Assembly: GCA_947095585.1 (NCBI GenBank)
Contig: OX352766.1
Coordinates: forward strand, 25,157,811-25,221,810
DNA length: 64,000 nucleotides
Direction of reading: 5' to 3'
Source: Nephrocerus scutellatus
Lineage: Eukaryota > Arthropoda > Insecta > Diptera > Pipunculidae
Shown: positions 13,401 to 28,410 of the stretch, piece after piece
Numbering within the stretch: the first letter of the stretch is position 1
Layout of the letters: each line of letters starts with the position of its first letter
Notes under the pieces: generated by a model
Told to the model about the DNA's origin: nothing
The model's database searches: none
The model's input: only the letters and a program-made list of their open reading frames with translations
Position numbers and translations under genes: made by a program

Positions 13401-16400
13401 TTAGTTAATTCTGTTCTATAAATTGTTCCTTTAGGAAGACACAAGTGTGGGTCAATTTAGTGAGACATCTCTCTGAACTGGCCAATCCGCTTGACAGCGA
13501 ACCTCCAAATTGGAGAATTTCATGAAAATAGCAAATGTTCAAACCAATGCACAACTGCTTATTCCTTTAGGAAGACACAGGTGTCGGTCAATTTGGTAAC
13601 ACATCTCTCTGAACTGGCCAATCCGCTTGACAGCGAACCTCCAAAGTGGAGAATTTCATGAAAATAGCAAATGTTCAAACCGATGCAGAACTGCTTCCTC
13701 TCCTCTGTATTGTAATCTAACAAATTATATTCGATAGTTTATTCCTTTAGAAAGACACAGGTGTGGGTCAATTTAATGAGACATCTCTCTGAACTGGCCA
13801 ATCCGCTTGACAGCGAACCTCCAAATTGGAGAATTTCATGAAAATAGCAAATGTTCAAACCGATGCAGAACTGCTTCCTCTTCTGTATTGTAATCTTACA
13901 AATTATATTCGATAGTTTATTCCTTTAGGAAGACACAGGTGTGGGTCAATTTGGTAAGACATCTCTCTGAACTGGCCAATCTGCTTGACAGCGAACCTCC
14001 AAATTAGAGAATTTCATAAAAATAGCAAATGTTCAAACCGATGCACAACTGCCTAATTCCCTCTGCATTGTAATCTATTTAATTCTGTTCTATAGATTGT
14101 TCCTTTCGGAACACACAAGTGTGGGTATATTTAGTGAGACATCTCTCTGAACTGGCCAATCCGCTTGACAGCGAACCTCCAAATTGGAGAATTTCATGAA
14201 AATAGCAAATGTTCAAACCGATGCAGAACTGCTTCCTCTTCTGTATTGTAATCTTACAAATTATATTCGATAGTTTATTCCTTTAGGAAGACACAGGTGT
14301 GGTTCAATTTAGTGAGACATCTCTCTGAACTGGCCAATCCGCTTGACAGCGAAAATTCAAATTGGAGAATTTCATGAAAATAGAAAATGTTCAAACCGTT
14401 GCAGAACTGCTTCCTCTTCTGTATTGTAATCTAAAAAATTATATTCGATAGCTTATTTCTTTAGGAAGAGATAGGTGTGGGTCAATTTGGTAACACATCT
14501 GTAGGAACTGGCCAATACGCTTGACAGCGAACCTCCAAATTGGAGAATTTCATGAAAATAGCAAATGTTCAAACCGATGCACAACTGCCTCATCTCCTCT
14601 GTATTGTAATTTAACAAATTATGTTTGATAGCTTATTCCTTTAGAAAGACACAGGTGTGGGTCAATTTGGTAAGACATCTCTCTGAACTGGCCAATCTGC
14701 TTGACAGCGAACCTCCAAATTAGAGAATTTCATGAAAATAGCAAATGTTCAAACCGATGCTCAACTGCCTCCTCTCCTCTGTATTGTAATCTAACAAATT
14801 ATATTCGATAGCTTATTTCTTTAGGAAGACATTGGTGTGGGTCAATTTGGTAACACATCTCTAGGAACTGGCCAATCCGCTTTACAGCGAACCTCCAAAT
14901 TGGAGAATTTCTTGAAAATAGCTAATGTTCAAACCGATGCAGAAATGCTTCCTCTCCTCTGTATTGTAATCTAACAAATTATATTCGATAGTTTATTCCT
15001 TTAGGAAGACACAGGTGTGGGTCAATTTAGTGAGACATCTCTCTGAACTGGCCAATCCGCTTGACAGCGAACATTCAAATTGGAGAATTTCATGAAAATA
15101 GAAAATGTTCAAACCGATGCACAACTGCTTAATTCCCTCTGCATTGTAATCTATTTAATTCTGTTCTATAGATTGTTCCTTTAGGAAGACACAAGTGTGG
15201 GTATATTTAGTGATACATCTCTCTGAACTGGCCAATCCGCTTGACAGCGAACCTCCAAATTGGAGAATTTCATGAAAATAGCAAATGTTCAAACCGATGC
15301 ACAACTGCCTAATCCCCTCTCCAATGTAATTTAGTTAATTCTATTCTTTAGATTATTCCTTTAGGAAGACACAGGTGTGGGTTAATTTAGTGAGACATGT
15401 CTCTGAACTGGTCAATCCGCTTGAATGCGAACCTCCAAATTGGAGAATTTCATGAAAATAGCAAATGTTCATACCGATGCACAACTGCCTCCTCTCCTCT
15501 GTATTGTAATCTAACAAATTATGTTTGATAGCTTATTCTTTTAGGAAGATACAGGTGTGGGTCAATTTGGTAAGACATCTCTCTGAACTGGCCAATCTGC
15601 TTGACAGCGAACCTCCAAATTAGAGAATTTCATGAAAATAGCAAATGTTCAAACCGATGATCAACTGTCTAATCCCCTCTGCATTGTAATTTAGTTAATT
15701 CTGTTCTATAAATTGTTCGTTTAGGAAGACACAAGTGTGGGTCAATTTAGTGAGACATCTCTCTGAACTGGCCAATCCGCTTGACAGCGAACCTCCAAAT
15801 TGGAGAATTTCATGAAAATAGCAAATGTTCAAACCAATGCACAACTGCTTATTCCTTTAGGAAGACACAGGTGTCGGTCAATTTGGTAACACATCTCTCT
15901 GAACTGGCCAATCCGCTTTACAGCGAACCTCCAAAGTGGAGAATTTCATGAAAATAGCAAATGTTCAAACCGATGCAGAACTGCTTCCTCTCCTCTGTAT
16001 TGTAATCTAACAAATTATATTCGATAGTTTATTCCTTTAGAAAGACACAGGTGTGGGTCAATTTAATGAGACATCTCTCTGAACTGGCCAATCCGCTTGA
16101 CAGCGAACCTCCAAATTGGAGAATTTCATGAAAATAGCAAATGTTCAAACCGATGCAGAACTGCTTCCTCTTCTGTATTGTAATCTTATAAAACAATATT
16201 CGATAGTTTATTCCTTTAGGAAGACACAGGTGTGGTTCAATTTAGTGAGACATCTCTCTGAACTGGCCAATCCGCTTGACAGCGAAAATTCAAATTGGAG
16301 AATTTCATGAAAATAGAAAATGTTCAAACCGTTGCAGAACTGCTTCCTCTTCTGTATTGTAATCTAAAAAATTATATTCGATAGCTTATTCCTTTAGGAA

Positions 16401-18540
16401 GACATAGGTGTGGGTCAATTTGGTAACACATCTGTAGGAACTGGCCAATACGCTTGACAGCGAACCTCCAAATTGGAGAATTTCATGAAAATAGCAAATG
16501 TTCAAACCGTGGCACAACTGCCTCATCTCCTCTGTATTGTAATTTAACAAATTATGTTTGATAGCTTATTCCTTTAGGAAGACACAGGTGTGGGTCAATT
16601 TGGTAAGACATCTCTCTGAACTGGCCAATCTGCTTGACAGCGAACCTCCAAATTAGAGAATTTCATGAAAATAGCAAATGTTCAAACCGATGCTCAACTG
16701 CCTCCTCTCCTCTGTATTGTAATCTAACAAATTATATTCGATAGCTTATTTCTTTAGGAAGACATTGGTGTGGGTCAATTTGGTAACACATCTCTAGGAA
16801 CTGGCCAATCCGCTTGACAGCGAACCTCCAAATTGGAGAATTTCTTGAAAATAGCTAATGTTCAAACCGATGCAGAACTGCTTCCTCTTCTGTATTGTAT
16901 TCTAACAAATTATATTCGATAGCTTATTCCTTTAGGAAGACACATGTGTGGGTTAATTTAGTGAGACATCTCTAGGAACTGGCCAATCCGCTTGAAAGCG
17001 AACCTCCAAATTGGAGAATTTCATGAAAATAGCAAATGTTCAAACCGATGCAGAAATGCTTCCTCTCCTCTGTATTGTAATCTAACAAATTATATTCGAT
17101 AGTTTATTCCTTTAGGAAGACACAGGTGTGGGTCAATTTAGTGAGACATCTCTCTGAACTGGCCAATCCGCTTGACAGCGAACATTCAAATTGGAGAATT
17201 TCATGAAAATAGAAAATGTTCAAACCGATGCACAACTGCCTAATTCCCTCTGCATTGTAATCTATTTAATTCTGTTCTATAGATTGTTCCTTTAGGAAGA
17301 CACAAGTGTGGGTATATTTAGTGATACATCTCTCTGAACTGGCCAATCCGCTTGACAGCGAACCTCCAAATTGGAGAATTTCATGAAAATAGCAAATGTT
17401 CAAACCGATGCACAACTGCCTAATCCCCTCTCCAATGTAATTTAGTTAATTCTATTCTTTAGATTATTCCTTTAGGAAGACACAGGTGTGGGTTAATTTA
17501 GTGAGACATGTCTCTGAACTGGTCAATCCGCTTGACAGCGAACCTCCAAATTGGAGAATTTCATGAAAATAGCAAATGTTCATACCGATGCACAACTGCC
17601 TCCTCTCCTCTGTATTGTAATCTAACAAATTATGTTTGATAGCTTATTCTTTTAGGAAGATACAGGTGTGGGTCAATTTGGTAAGACATCTCTCTGAACT
17701 GGCCAATCTGCTTGACAGCGAACCTCCAAATTAGAGAATTTCATGAAAATAGCAAATGTTCAAACCGATGATCAACTGCCTAATCCCCTCTGCATTGTAA
17801 TTTAGTTAATCCTGTTCTATAAATTGTTCCTTTAGGAAGACACAAGTGTGGGTCAATTTAGTGAGACATCTCTCTGAACTGGCCAATCCGCTTGGCAGCG
17901 AACCTCCAAATTGGAGAATTTCATGAAAATAGCAAATGTTCAAACCAATGCACAACTGCTTATTCCTTTAGGAAGACACAGGTGTGGGTCAATTTGGTAA
18001 CACATCTCTCTGAACTGGCCAATCCGCTTGACAGCGAACCTCCAAAGTGGAGAATTTCATGAAAATAGCAAATGTTCAAACCGATGCAGAACTGCTTCCT
18101 CTCCTCTGTATTGTAATCTAACAAATTATATTCGATAGTTTATTCCTTTAGAAAGACACAGGTGTGGGTCAATTTAATGAGACATCTCTCTGAACTGGCC
18201 AATCCGCTTGACAGCGAACCTCCAAATTGGAGAATTTCATGAAAATAGCAAATGTTCAAACCGATGCAGAACTGCTTCCTCTTCTGTATTGTAATCTTAC
18301 AAATTATATTCGATAGTTTATTCCTTTAGGAAGACACAGGTGTGGGTCAATTTGGTAAGACATCTCTCTGAACTGGCCAATCTGCTTGACAGCGAACCTC
18401 CAAATTAGAGAATTTCATGAAAATAGCAAATGTTCAAACCGATGCACAACTGCCTAATTCCCTCTGCATTGTAATCTATTTAATTCTGTTCTATAGATTG
18501 TTCCTTTCGGAACACACAAGTGTGGGTATATTTAGTGAGA
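9739..18540 (+). repeat. 4401-bp higher-order repeat, two tandem copies
   Basis: Copies 9739-14139 and 14140-18540 match at an offset of 4401 bp. Shared landmarks include CTTATAAAACAATATTCG (near 11784 and 16185), CTTGAATGCGAACC (near 11020 and 15421), and the unusual TTCCTTTCGGAACACACAAG (near 14100 and 18501). Few differences were noticed: CGCTGTACAG near 9582, TTGGCAGCG near 17893, GTGTGGGTC versus GTGTCGGTC near 17986. The near identity argues for recent duplication. This register overlaps the end of the 3186-bp repeat, so different amplification units share sequence. Confidence 0.88.
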
Positions 18541-19659
18541 CATCTCTCTGAACTGGCCAATCCGCTTGACAGCGAACCTTCAAATTGGAGAATTTCATGA
18601 AAATAGCAAATGTTCAAACCGATGCACAACTGCCTCCTCTCCTCTGTATTGTAATCTAGCAAATTATATTCGATAGCTTATTTCTTTAGAAAGACATAGG
18701 TGTGGGTCAATTTGGTAACACATCTCTAGGAACTGGCCAATCCCCTTGACAGCGAACCTCCAAATTGGAGAATTTCTTGAAAATAGCTAATGTTCAAACC
18801 GATGCAGAACTGCTTCCTCTTCTGTATTGTAATCTAACAAATTATATTCGATAGCTTATTCCTTTAGGAAGGCACATGTGTGGGTTAATTTAGTGAGACA
18901 TCTCTAGGAACTGGCCAATCCGCTTGAAAGCGAACCTCCAAATTGGAGAATTTCATGAAAATAGCAAATGTTCAAACCGATGCAGAAATGCTTCCTCTCC
19001 TCTGTATTGTAATCTAACAATATATATTCGATAGTTTATTCCTTTAGGAAGACACAGGTATGGGTCAATTTAGTGAGACATCTCTCTGAACTGGCCAATC
19101 CGCTTGACAGCGAACATTCAAATTGGAGAATTTCATGAAAATAGAAAATGTTCAAACCGATGCACAACTGCCTAATTCCCTCTGCATTGTAATCTATTTA
19201 ATTCTGTTCTATAGATTGTTCCTTTAGGAAGACACAAGTGTGGGTATATTTAGTGATACATCTCTCTGAACTGGCCAATCCGCTTGACAGCGAACCTCCA
19301 AATTGGAGAATTTCATGAAAATAGCAAATGTTCAAACCGATGCACAACTGCCTAATCCCCTCTCCAATGTAATTTAGTTAATTCTATTCTTTAGATTATT
19401 CCTTTAGGAAGACACAGGTGTGGGTTAATTTAGTGAGACATGTCTCTGAACTGGTCAATCCGCTTGACAGCGAACCTCCAAATTGGAGAATTTCATGAAA
19501 ATAGCAAATGTTCAAACCGATGCGCAACTGCCTCATCTCCTCTGTATTGTAATCTAACAAATTATGTTTGATAGCTTATTCCTTTAGGAAGACACAGGTG
19601 TGGGTTAATTTGGTAAGACATCTTTCTGAACTGGCCAATCCGCTTGAGAGCGAACCTCC

Positions 19660-22550
19660 AAATTGGAGATTTTCATAAAAATAGCAAATGTTCAGACCGA
19701 TGCACAATGCCTCCTCTCCTCTGTATTGTAATCTAACAAATTATATTCCATAGTTTATTCCTTTAGGAAGACACAGGTGTAGGTCAATTTAGTAAGACAT
19801 CTCTAGGAACTGCCCAATCCGCTTGACAGCGAACCTCCAAATTGGAGAATTTCATGAAAATAGCAAATGTTCAAACCGATGCAGAAATGCTTCCTCTCCT
19901 CTGTATTGCAATCTTACAAATTATATTCGATAGTTTATTCCTTTAGAAAGACACAGGTGTGGGTCAATTTAATGAGACATCTCTCTGAACTGGCCAATCC
20001 GCTTGACAGCGAACCTCCAAATTGGAGAATTTCATGAAAATAGCAAAGGTTCAAACCGATGCAGAACTGCTTCCTCTTCTGTATTGCAATCTTACAAATT
20101 ATATTCGATAGTTTATTCCTTTAGGAAGACACAGGTGTGGGTTAATTTAGTGAGACATCTCTAGGAACTGGCCAATCCGCTTGACAGCGAACCTCCAAAT
20201 TGGAGAATTTCATGAAAATAGCAAATGTTCAAACCGATGCACAACTGCCTCCTCTCCTCTGTATTGTAATCTAACAAATTATGTTCGATAGCTTATTCCT
20301 TTAGGAAGACACAGGTGTAGGTCAATTTAGTAAGACATCTCTAGGAACTGCCCAATCCGCTTGACAGCGAACCTCCAAATTGGAGAATTTCATGAAAATA
20401 GCAAATGTTCAAACCGATGCACAACTGCCTCATCTCCTCTGTATGGTAATCTAACAAATTATGTTTAATAGCTTATTCCTTTAGGAAGACACAGGTGTGG
20501 GTCAATTTGGTAAGACATCTCTCTGAACTGGCCAATCCGCTTGACAGCGAACCTCCAAACTGGAGAATTTCATGAAAATAGCAAATGTTCAAACCGATGC
20601 AGAACTGCTTCCTCTTCTGTATAGTAATCTAAGAAATTATATTCAATAGCTTATTCCTTTAGGAAGTTACAGGTGTGGGTAAATTTGGTAAGACATCTCT
20701 CTGAACTGGCCAATCCGCTTGACAGCGAACCTCCAAATTGGAGAATTTCATGAAAATAGCAATTGTTCAAACCGATGCTCAACTGCCTCTTCCCCTCTGC
20801 ATTGTAATTTAGTTAATTCTGTTCTATAAATTGTTCCTTTAGGAAGACACAAGTTTGGGTCAATTTACTGAGACATCTCTCGAACTGGCCAATCCGCTTG
20901 ACAGCGAACCTTCAAATTGGAGAATTTCATGAAAATAGCAAATGTTCAAACCGATGCAGAAATGCTTCCTCTCCTCTGTATTGTAATCTAACAAATTATA
21001 TTCGATAGTTTATTCCTTTAGGAAGACACAGGTGTGGGTTAATTTAGTGAGACATCTCTAGGAACTGGCCAATCCGCTTGACAGCGAACCTCCAAATTGG
21101 AGAATTTCATGAAAATAGCAAATGTTCAAACCGATGCAGAAATGCTTCCTCTCCTCTGTATTGTAATCTAACAAATTATATTCGATAGTTTATTCCTTTA
21201 GGAAGACACAGGTGTAGGTCAATTTAGTGAGACATCTCTAGGAGCTGCCCAATCCGCTTGACAGCGAACCTCCAAATTGGAGAATTTCATGAAAATAGCA
21301 AATGTTCAAACCGATGCACAACTGCCTCTTCCCATCTGTATTGTAATCTTACAAATTTTACTCGATAGATTATTCCTTTAGGAAGACACAGGTGTATGTC
21401 AATTTAGTGAGACATCTCTAGGAACTGCCCAATCCGCTTGAGAGCGAACCTCCAAATTGGAGAATTTCATGAAAATAGCAACTGTTCAAACCGATGCAGA
21501 AATGCCTCCTCTCCTCTGTATTGTAATCTAACAAATTATGTTTGATAGCTTATTCCTTTAGGAAGACACAGGTGTGGGACAATTTGGTAAGACATCTCTC
21601 TGAACTGGCCAATCCGCTTGACAGCGAACCTCCAAATTAGAGAATTTCATGAAAATAGCAAATGTTCAAACCGTCAAAACGATGCTCAACTGCCTAATCC
21701 CCTCTGCATTGTAATTTAGTTAATTCTGTTCTAAAAATTGTTCCTTTAGGAAGACACAAGTGTGGGTCAATTTAGTGAGACATCTCTAGGAACTGGCCAA
21801 TCCGCTTGACAGCGAACCTCCAAATTGGAGAATTTCATGAAAATAGCAAATGTTCAAACCGTCAAAACGATGCTCAACTGCCTAATCCCCTCTGCATTGT
21901 AATTTAGTTAATTCTGTTCTATAAATTGTTCCTTTAGGAAACACAAGTGTGGGTCAATTTAGTGAGACATCTCTAGGAACTGGCCAATCCGCTTGACAGC
22001 GAACCTCCAAATTGGAGAATTTCATGAAAATAGCAAATGTTCAAACCGATGCGCAACTGCCTCCTCTCCTCTGTATTGTAATCTAACAAATTATATTCGA
22101 TAGCTTATTCCTTTAGGAAGACACAGGTTTGGGTCAATTTGGTAACACATCTCTAGGAGCTGCCCAATCCGCTTGACAGCGAACCTCCAAATTGGAGAAT
22201 TTCGTGAAAATAGCAAATGTTCAAACCGATGCAAAACTGCCTCTTCCCATCTGTATTGTAATCTTACAAAATTTACTCGATAGATTATTCCTTTAGGAAG
22301 ACACAGGTGTAGGTCAATTTAGTGAGACATCTCTAGGAATTGGCCAATCCGCTTGACAGCGAACCACCAAATTGGAGAATTTCATGAAAATAGCAAATGT
22401 TCAAACCGATGCACAACTGCCTAATCCCCTCTGCATTGTAATCTAGTTAATTCTATTCTTTAGATTATTCATTTAGGAAGACACAGGTGTGGGTTAATTT
22501 AGTGAGACATCTCTCTGAACTGGCCAATCCGCTTGACAGCGAACCTCCAA
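19660..22550 (+). repeat. Segment related to 33.75-37.1 kb and 41.9-44.95 kb
   Basis: The landmark order (TTTTCATAAAAATAGC with CACAATGCC, GTGTAGGTCAATTTAGTAAG, CTGTATGGTAATC, AGGAAGTTACAGGTG, two monomers with CCGTCAAAACGATGC near 21671 and 21860, then TTTCGTGAAAATAGC) is repeated at 33750-37100 and, with some monomers missing, at 41900-44950. Here the monomer at about 20020-20110 is intact, whereas both later copies carry a rearranged one. Confidence 0.75.
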
Positions 22551-22570
22551 ATTGGAGATTTTCATAAAAA

Positions 22571-25500
22571 TAGCAAATGTTCAAACCGATGCAGAAATAC
22601 TTCCTCTCCTCTGTATTGTAATCTAACAAATTATGTTCGATAGCTTATTCCTTTAGGAAGACACAGGTGTGGGTCAATTTAGTGAGACATCTCTCTGAAC
22701 TGGCCAATCCGCTTGACAGCGAATATTCAAATTGGAGAATTTCATGAAAATAGAAAATGTTCAAACCGATGCACAACTGCCTAATTCCCTCTGCATTGTA
22801 AACTATTTAATTCTGTTCTATAGATTGTTCCTTTAGGAAGACACAAGTGTGGGTATATTTAGTGATACATCTCTCTGAACTGGCCAATCCGCTTGACAGC
22901 GAACCTCCAAATTGGAGAATTTCATGAAAATAGCAAATGTTCAAACCGATGCACAACTGCCTAATCCCCTCTCCAATGTAATTTAGTTAATTCTATTCTT
23001 TAGATTATTCCTTTAGGAAGACACAGGTGTGGGTTAATTTAGTGAGACATGTCTCTGAACTGGTCAATCCGCTTGACAGCGAACCTCCAAATTGGAGAAT
23101 TTCATGAAAATAGCAAATGTTCAAACCGATGATCAACTGTCTAATCCCCTCTGCATTGTAATTTAGTTAATTCTGTTCTATAAATTGTTCCTTTAGGAAG
23201 ACACAAATGTGGGTTAATTTAGTGAGACACATCTCTGAACTGGCCAATCCGCTTGAGAGCGAACCTCCAAATTGGAGAATTTCATGAAAATAGCAAATGT
23301 TCAAACCAATGCACAACTGCTTATTCCTTTAGAAAGACACAGGTGTCGGTCAATTTGGTAACACATCTCTCTGAACTGGCCAATCCGCTTTACAGCGAAC
23401 CTCCAAAGTGGAGAATTTCATGAAAATAGCAAATGTTCAAACCGATGCAGAACTGCTTCCTCTCCTCTGTATTGTAATCTAACAAATTATATTCGATAGT
23501 TTATTCCTTTAGAAAGACACAGGTGTGGGTCAATTTAATGAGACATCTCTCTGAACTGGCCAATCCGCTTGACAGCGAACCTCCAAATTGGAGAATTTCA
23601 TGAAAATAGCTAAGGTTCAAACCGATGCAGAACTGCTTCCTCTTCTGTATTGCAATCTTACAAATTATATTCGATAGTTTATTCCTTTAGGAAGACACAG
23701 GTGTGGTTCAATTTAGTGAGACATCTCTCTGAACTGGCCAATCCGCTTGACAGCGAAAATTCAAATTGGAGAATTTCATGAAAATAGAAAATGTTCAAAC
23801 CGATGCAGAACTGCTTCCTCTTCTGTATTGTAATCTAAAAAATTATATTCGATAGCTTATTTCTTTAGGAAGACATAGGTGTGGGTCAATTTGGTAACAC
23901 ATCTGTAGGAACTGGCCAATCCGCTTGACAGCGAACCTCCAAATTGGAGAATTTCATGAAAATAGCAAATGTTCAAACCGATGCACAACTGCCTCATCTC
24001 CTCTGTATTGTAATCTAACAAATTATGTTTGATAGCTTATTCCTTTAGGAAGACACAGGTGTGGGTCAATTTGGTAAGACATCTCTCTGAACTGGCCAAT
24101 CTGCTTGACAGCGAACCTCCAAATTAGAGAATTTCATGAAAATAGCAAATGTTCAAACCGATGCTCAACTGCCTCCTCTCCTCTGTATTGTAATCTAACA
24201 AATTATATTCGATAGCTTATTTCTTTAGGAAGACATAGGTGTGGGTCAATTTGGTAACACATCTCTAGGAACTGGCCAATCCGCTTGACAGCGAACCTCC
24301 AAATTGGAGAATTTCTTGAAAATAGCTAATGTTCAAACCGATGCAGAACTGCTTCCTCTTCTGTATTGTAATCTAACAAATTATATTCGATAGCTTATTC
24401 CTTTAGGAAGACACATGTGTGGGTTAATTTAGTGAGACATCTCTAGGAACTGGCCAATCCGCTTGAAAGCGAACCTCCAAATTGAAGAATTTCATGAAAA
24501 TAGCAAATGTTCAAACCGATGCAGAAATGCTTCCTCTCCTCTGTATTGTAATCTAACAAATTATATTCGATAGTTTATTCCTTTAGGAAGACACAGGTGT
24601 GGGTCAATTTAGTGAGACATCTCTCTGAACTGGCCAATCCGCTTGACAGCGAACATTCAAATTGGAGAATTTCATGAAAATAGAAAATGTTCAAACCGAT
24701 GCACAACTGCCTAATTCCCTCTGCATTGTAATCTATTTAATTTTGTTCTATAGATTGTTCCTTTAGGAAGACACAGGTGTGGCTCAATTTAGTGAGACAT
24801 CTATCTGAACTGGCCAATCCGCTTGACAGCGAACCTCCAAATTGGAGAATTTCATGAAAATAGCAAATGTTCAAACCGATGCACAACTGCCTCCTCTCCT
24901 CTGTATTGTAATCTAACAAATTATATTCGATAGCTTATTCCTTAAGGAAGACACAGGTGTGGGTCAATTTGGTAACACATCTCTAGGAACTGGCCAATCC
25001 GCTTGACAGCGAATCTCCAAATTGGAGAATTTCATGAAAATAGCAAATGTTCAAACCGATGCACAACTGCCTCCTCTCCTCTGTATTGTAATCTAACAAA
25101 TTATGTTTGATAGCTTATTCCTTTAGGAAGACTTTGGAGAATTTCATGAAAATAGCAACTGTTCAAACCGATGCAGAAATGCTTCCTCTCCTCTGTATTG
25201 TAATCTTACAAATTATATTTGATAGTTTATTCCTTTAGGAAGACAAAAGTGTGGGTCATTTTAGTGAGACATCTCTAGGAACTGCCCAATCCGCTTGACA
25301 GCGAACCTCCAAATTGGAGAATTTCTTGAAAATAGCTAATGTTCAAACCGATGCAGAACTGCTTCCTCTTCTGTATTGTAATCTAACAAATTATATTCGA
25401 TAGCTTATTCCTTTAGGAAGACACATGTGTGGGTTAATTTAGTGAGACATCTCTAGGAACTGGCCAATCCGCTTGAAAGCGAACCTCCAAATTGGAGAAT

Positions 25501-28410
25501 TTCATGAAAATAGCAAATGTTCAAACCGATGCAGAAATACTTCCTCTCCTCTGTATTGTAATCTAACAAATTATGTTCGATAGCTTATTCCTTTAGGAAG
25601 ACACAGGTGTGGGTCAATTTAGTGAGACATCTCTCTGAACTGGCCAATCCGCTTGACAGCGAACATTCAAATTGGAGAATTTCATGAAAATAGAAAATGT
25701 TCAAACCGATGCACAACTGCCTAATTCCCTCTGCATTGTAATCTATATAATTCTGTTCTATAGATTGTTCCTTTAGGAAGACACAAGTGAGGGTATATTT
25801 AGTGATACATCTCTCTGAACTGGCCAATCCGCTTGACAGCGAACCTCCAAATTGGAGAATTTCATGAAAATAGCAAATGTTCAAACCGATGCACAACTGC
25901 CTAATCCCCTCTCCAATGTAATTTAGTTAATTCTATTCTTTAGATTATTCCTTTAGGAAGACACAGGTGTGGGTTAATTTAGTGAGACATGTCTCTGAAC
26001 TGGTCAATCCGCTTGACAGCGAACCTCCAAATTGGAGAATTTCATGAAAATAGCAAATGTTCAAACCGATGATCAACTGTCTAATCCCCTCTGCATTGTA
26101 ATTTAGTTAATTCTGTTCTATAAATTGTTCCTTTAGGAAGACACAAATGTGGGTCAATTTAGTGAGACACATCTCTGAACTGGCCAATCCGCTTGAGAGC
26201 GAACCTCCAAATTGGAGAATTTCATGAAAATAGCAAATGTTCAAACCAATGCACAACTGCTTATTCCTTTAGAAAGACACAGGTGTCGGTCAATTTGGTA
26301 ACACATCTCTCTGAACTGGCCAATCCGCTTTACAGCGAACCTCCAAAGTGGAGAATTTCATGAAAATAGCAAATGTTCAAACCGATGCAGAACTGCTTCC
26401 TCTCCTCTGTATTGTAATCTAACAAATTATATTCGATAGTTTATTCCTTTAGAAAGACACAGGTGTGGGTCAATTTAATGAGACATCTCTCTGAACTGGC
26501 CAATCCGCTTGACAGCGAACCTCCAAATTGGAGAATTTCATGAAAATAGCAAAGGTTCAAACCGATGCAGAACTGCTTCCTCTTCTGTATTGCAATCTTA
26601 CAAATTATATTCGATAGTTTATTCCTTTAGGAAGACACAGGTGTGGTTCAATTTAGTGAGACATCTCTCTGAACTGGCCAATCCGCTTGACAGCGAAAAT
26701 TCAAATTGGAGAATTTCATGAAAATAGAAAATGTTCAAACCGATGCAGAACTGCTTCCTCTTCTGTATTGTAATCTAAAAAATTATATTCGATAGCTTAT
26801 TTCTTTAGGAAGACATAGGTGTGGGTCAATTTGGTAACACATCTGTAGGAACTGGCCAATCCGCTTGACAGCGAACCTCCAAATTGGAGAATTTCATGAA
26901 AATAGCAAATGTTCAAACCGATGCACAACTGCCTCATCTCCTCTGTATTGTAATCTAACAAATTATGTTTGATAGCTTATTCCTTTAGGAAGACACAGGT
27001 GTGGGTCAATTTGGTAAGACATCTCTCTGAACTGGCCAATCTGCTTGACAGCGAACCTCCAAATTAGAGAATTTCATGAAAATAGCAAATGTTCAAACCG
27101 ATGCTCAACTGCCTCCTCTCCTCTGTATTGTAATCTAACAAATTATATTCGATAGCTTATTTTATTTAGGAAGACATAGGTGTGGGTCAATTTGGTAACA
27201 CATCTCTAGGAACTGGCCAATCCGCTTGACAGCGAACCTCCAAATTGGAGAATTTCTTGAAAATAGCTAATGTTCAAACCGATGCAGAACTGCTTCCTCT
27301 TCTGTATTGTAATCTAACAAATTATATTCGATAGCTTATTCCTTTAGGAAGACACATGTGTGGGTTAATTTAGTGAGACATCTCTAGGAACTGGCCAATC
27401 CGCTTGAAAGCGAACCTCCAAATTGGAGAATTTCATGAAAATAGCAAATGTTCAAACCGATGCAGAAATGCTTCCTCTCCTCTGTATTGTAATCTAACAA
27501 ATTATATTCGATAGTTTATTCCTTTAGGAAGACACAGGTGTGGGTCAATTTAGTGAGACATCTCTCTGAACTGGCCAATCCGCTTGACAGCGAACATTCA
27601 AATTGGAGAATTTCATGAAAATAGAAAATGTTCAAACCGATGCACAACTGCCTAATTCCCTCTGCATTGTAATCTATTTAATTCTGTTCTATAGATTGTT
27701 CCTTTAGGAAGACACAAGTGTGGCTCAATTTAGTGAGACATCTATCTGAACTGGCCAATCCGCTTGACAGCGAACCTCCAAATTGGAGAATTTCATGAAA
27801 ATAGCACATGTTCAAACCGATGCACAACTGCCTCCTCTCCTCTGTATTGTAATCTAACAAATTATATTCGATAGCTTATTCCTTAAGGAAGACACAGGTG
27901 TGGGTCAATTTGGTAACACATCTCTAGGAACTGGCCAATCCGCTTGACAGCGAATCTCCAAATTGGAGAATTTCATGAAAATAGCAAATGTTCAAACCGA
28001 TGCACAACTGCCTCCTCTCCTCTGTATTGTAATCTAACAAATTATGTTTGATAGCTTATTCCTTTAGGAAGACTTTGGAGAATTTCATGAAAATAGCAAC
28101 TGTTCAAACCGATGCAGAAATGCTTCCTCTCCTCTGTATTGTAATCTTACAAATTATATTTGATAGTTTATTCCTTTAGGAAGACAAAAGTGTGGGTCAT
28201 TTTAGTGAGACATCTCTAGGAACTGCCCAATCCGCTTGACAGCGAACCTCCAAATTGGAGAATTTCTTGAAAATAGCTAATGTTCAAACCGATGCAGAAC
28301 TGCTTCCTCTTCTGTATTGTAATCTAACAAATTATATTCGATAGCTTATTCCTTTAGGAAGACACATGTGTGGGTTAATTTAGTGAGACATCTCTAGGAA
28401 CTGGCCAATC
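22571..28410 (+). repeat. 2940-bp higher-order repeat, two tandem copies
   Basis: Copies of about 22571-25510 and 25511-28410 match at 2940-2941 bp; the extra base comes from CTTATTTTATTTAGG near 27158 where other copies have CTTATTTCTTTAGG. Each copy includes the 136-bp monomer, a GTGTGGCTCAATTT monomer, a CCTTAAGGAAG monomer and the GACTTTGGAG junction. The same unit returns at about 44990 and 52917. Confidence 0.87.
24990..25281 (+). repeat. Fused monomer pair with ~68-bp loss (GACTTTGGAG junction)
   Basis: Two monomers occupy 292 bp instead of 360. AGGAAGAC is joined to TTTGGAGAATTTC at 25131, removing the GTGTGGGTCAA part, the CTGGCCAATC phase mark and the CGCT-TGAC-AGCG dyad of the second monomer. 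The identical junction recurs at 28072, 47513, 50453, 51821 and 54941, spaced 2941, 2940, 1368 and 3120 bp within clusters. It marks the 2940-bp higher-order family. The expected next copy near 57881 lacks it and continues with ACACATGTGTGGG. Confidence 0.88.
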
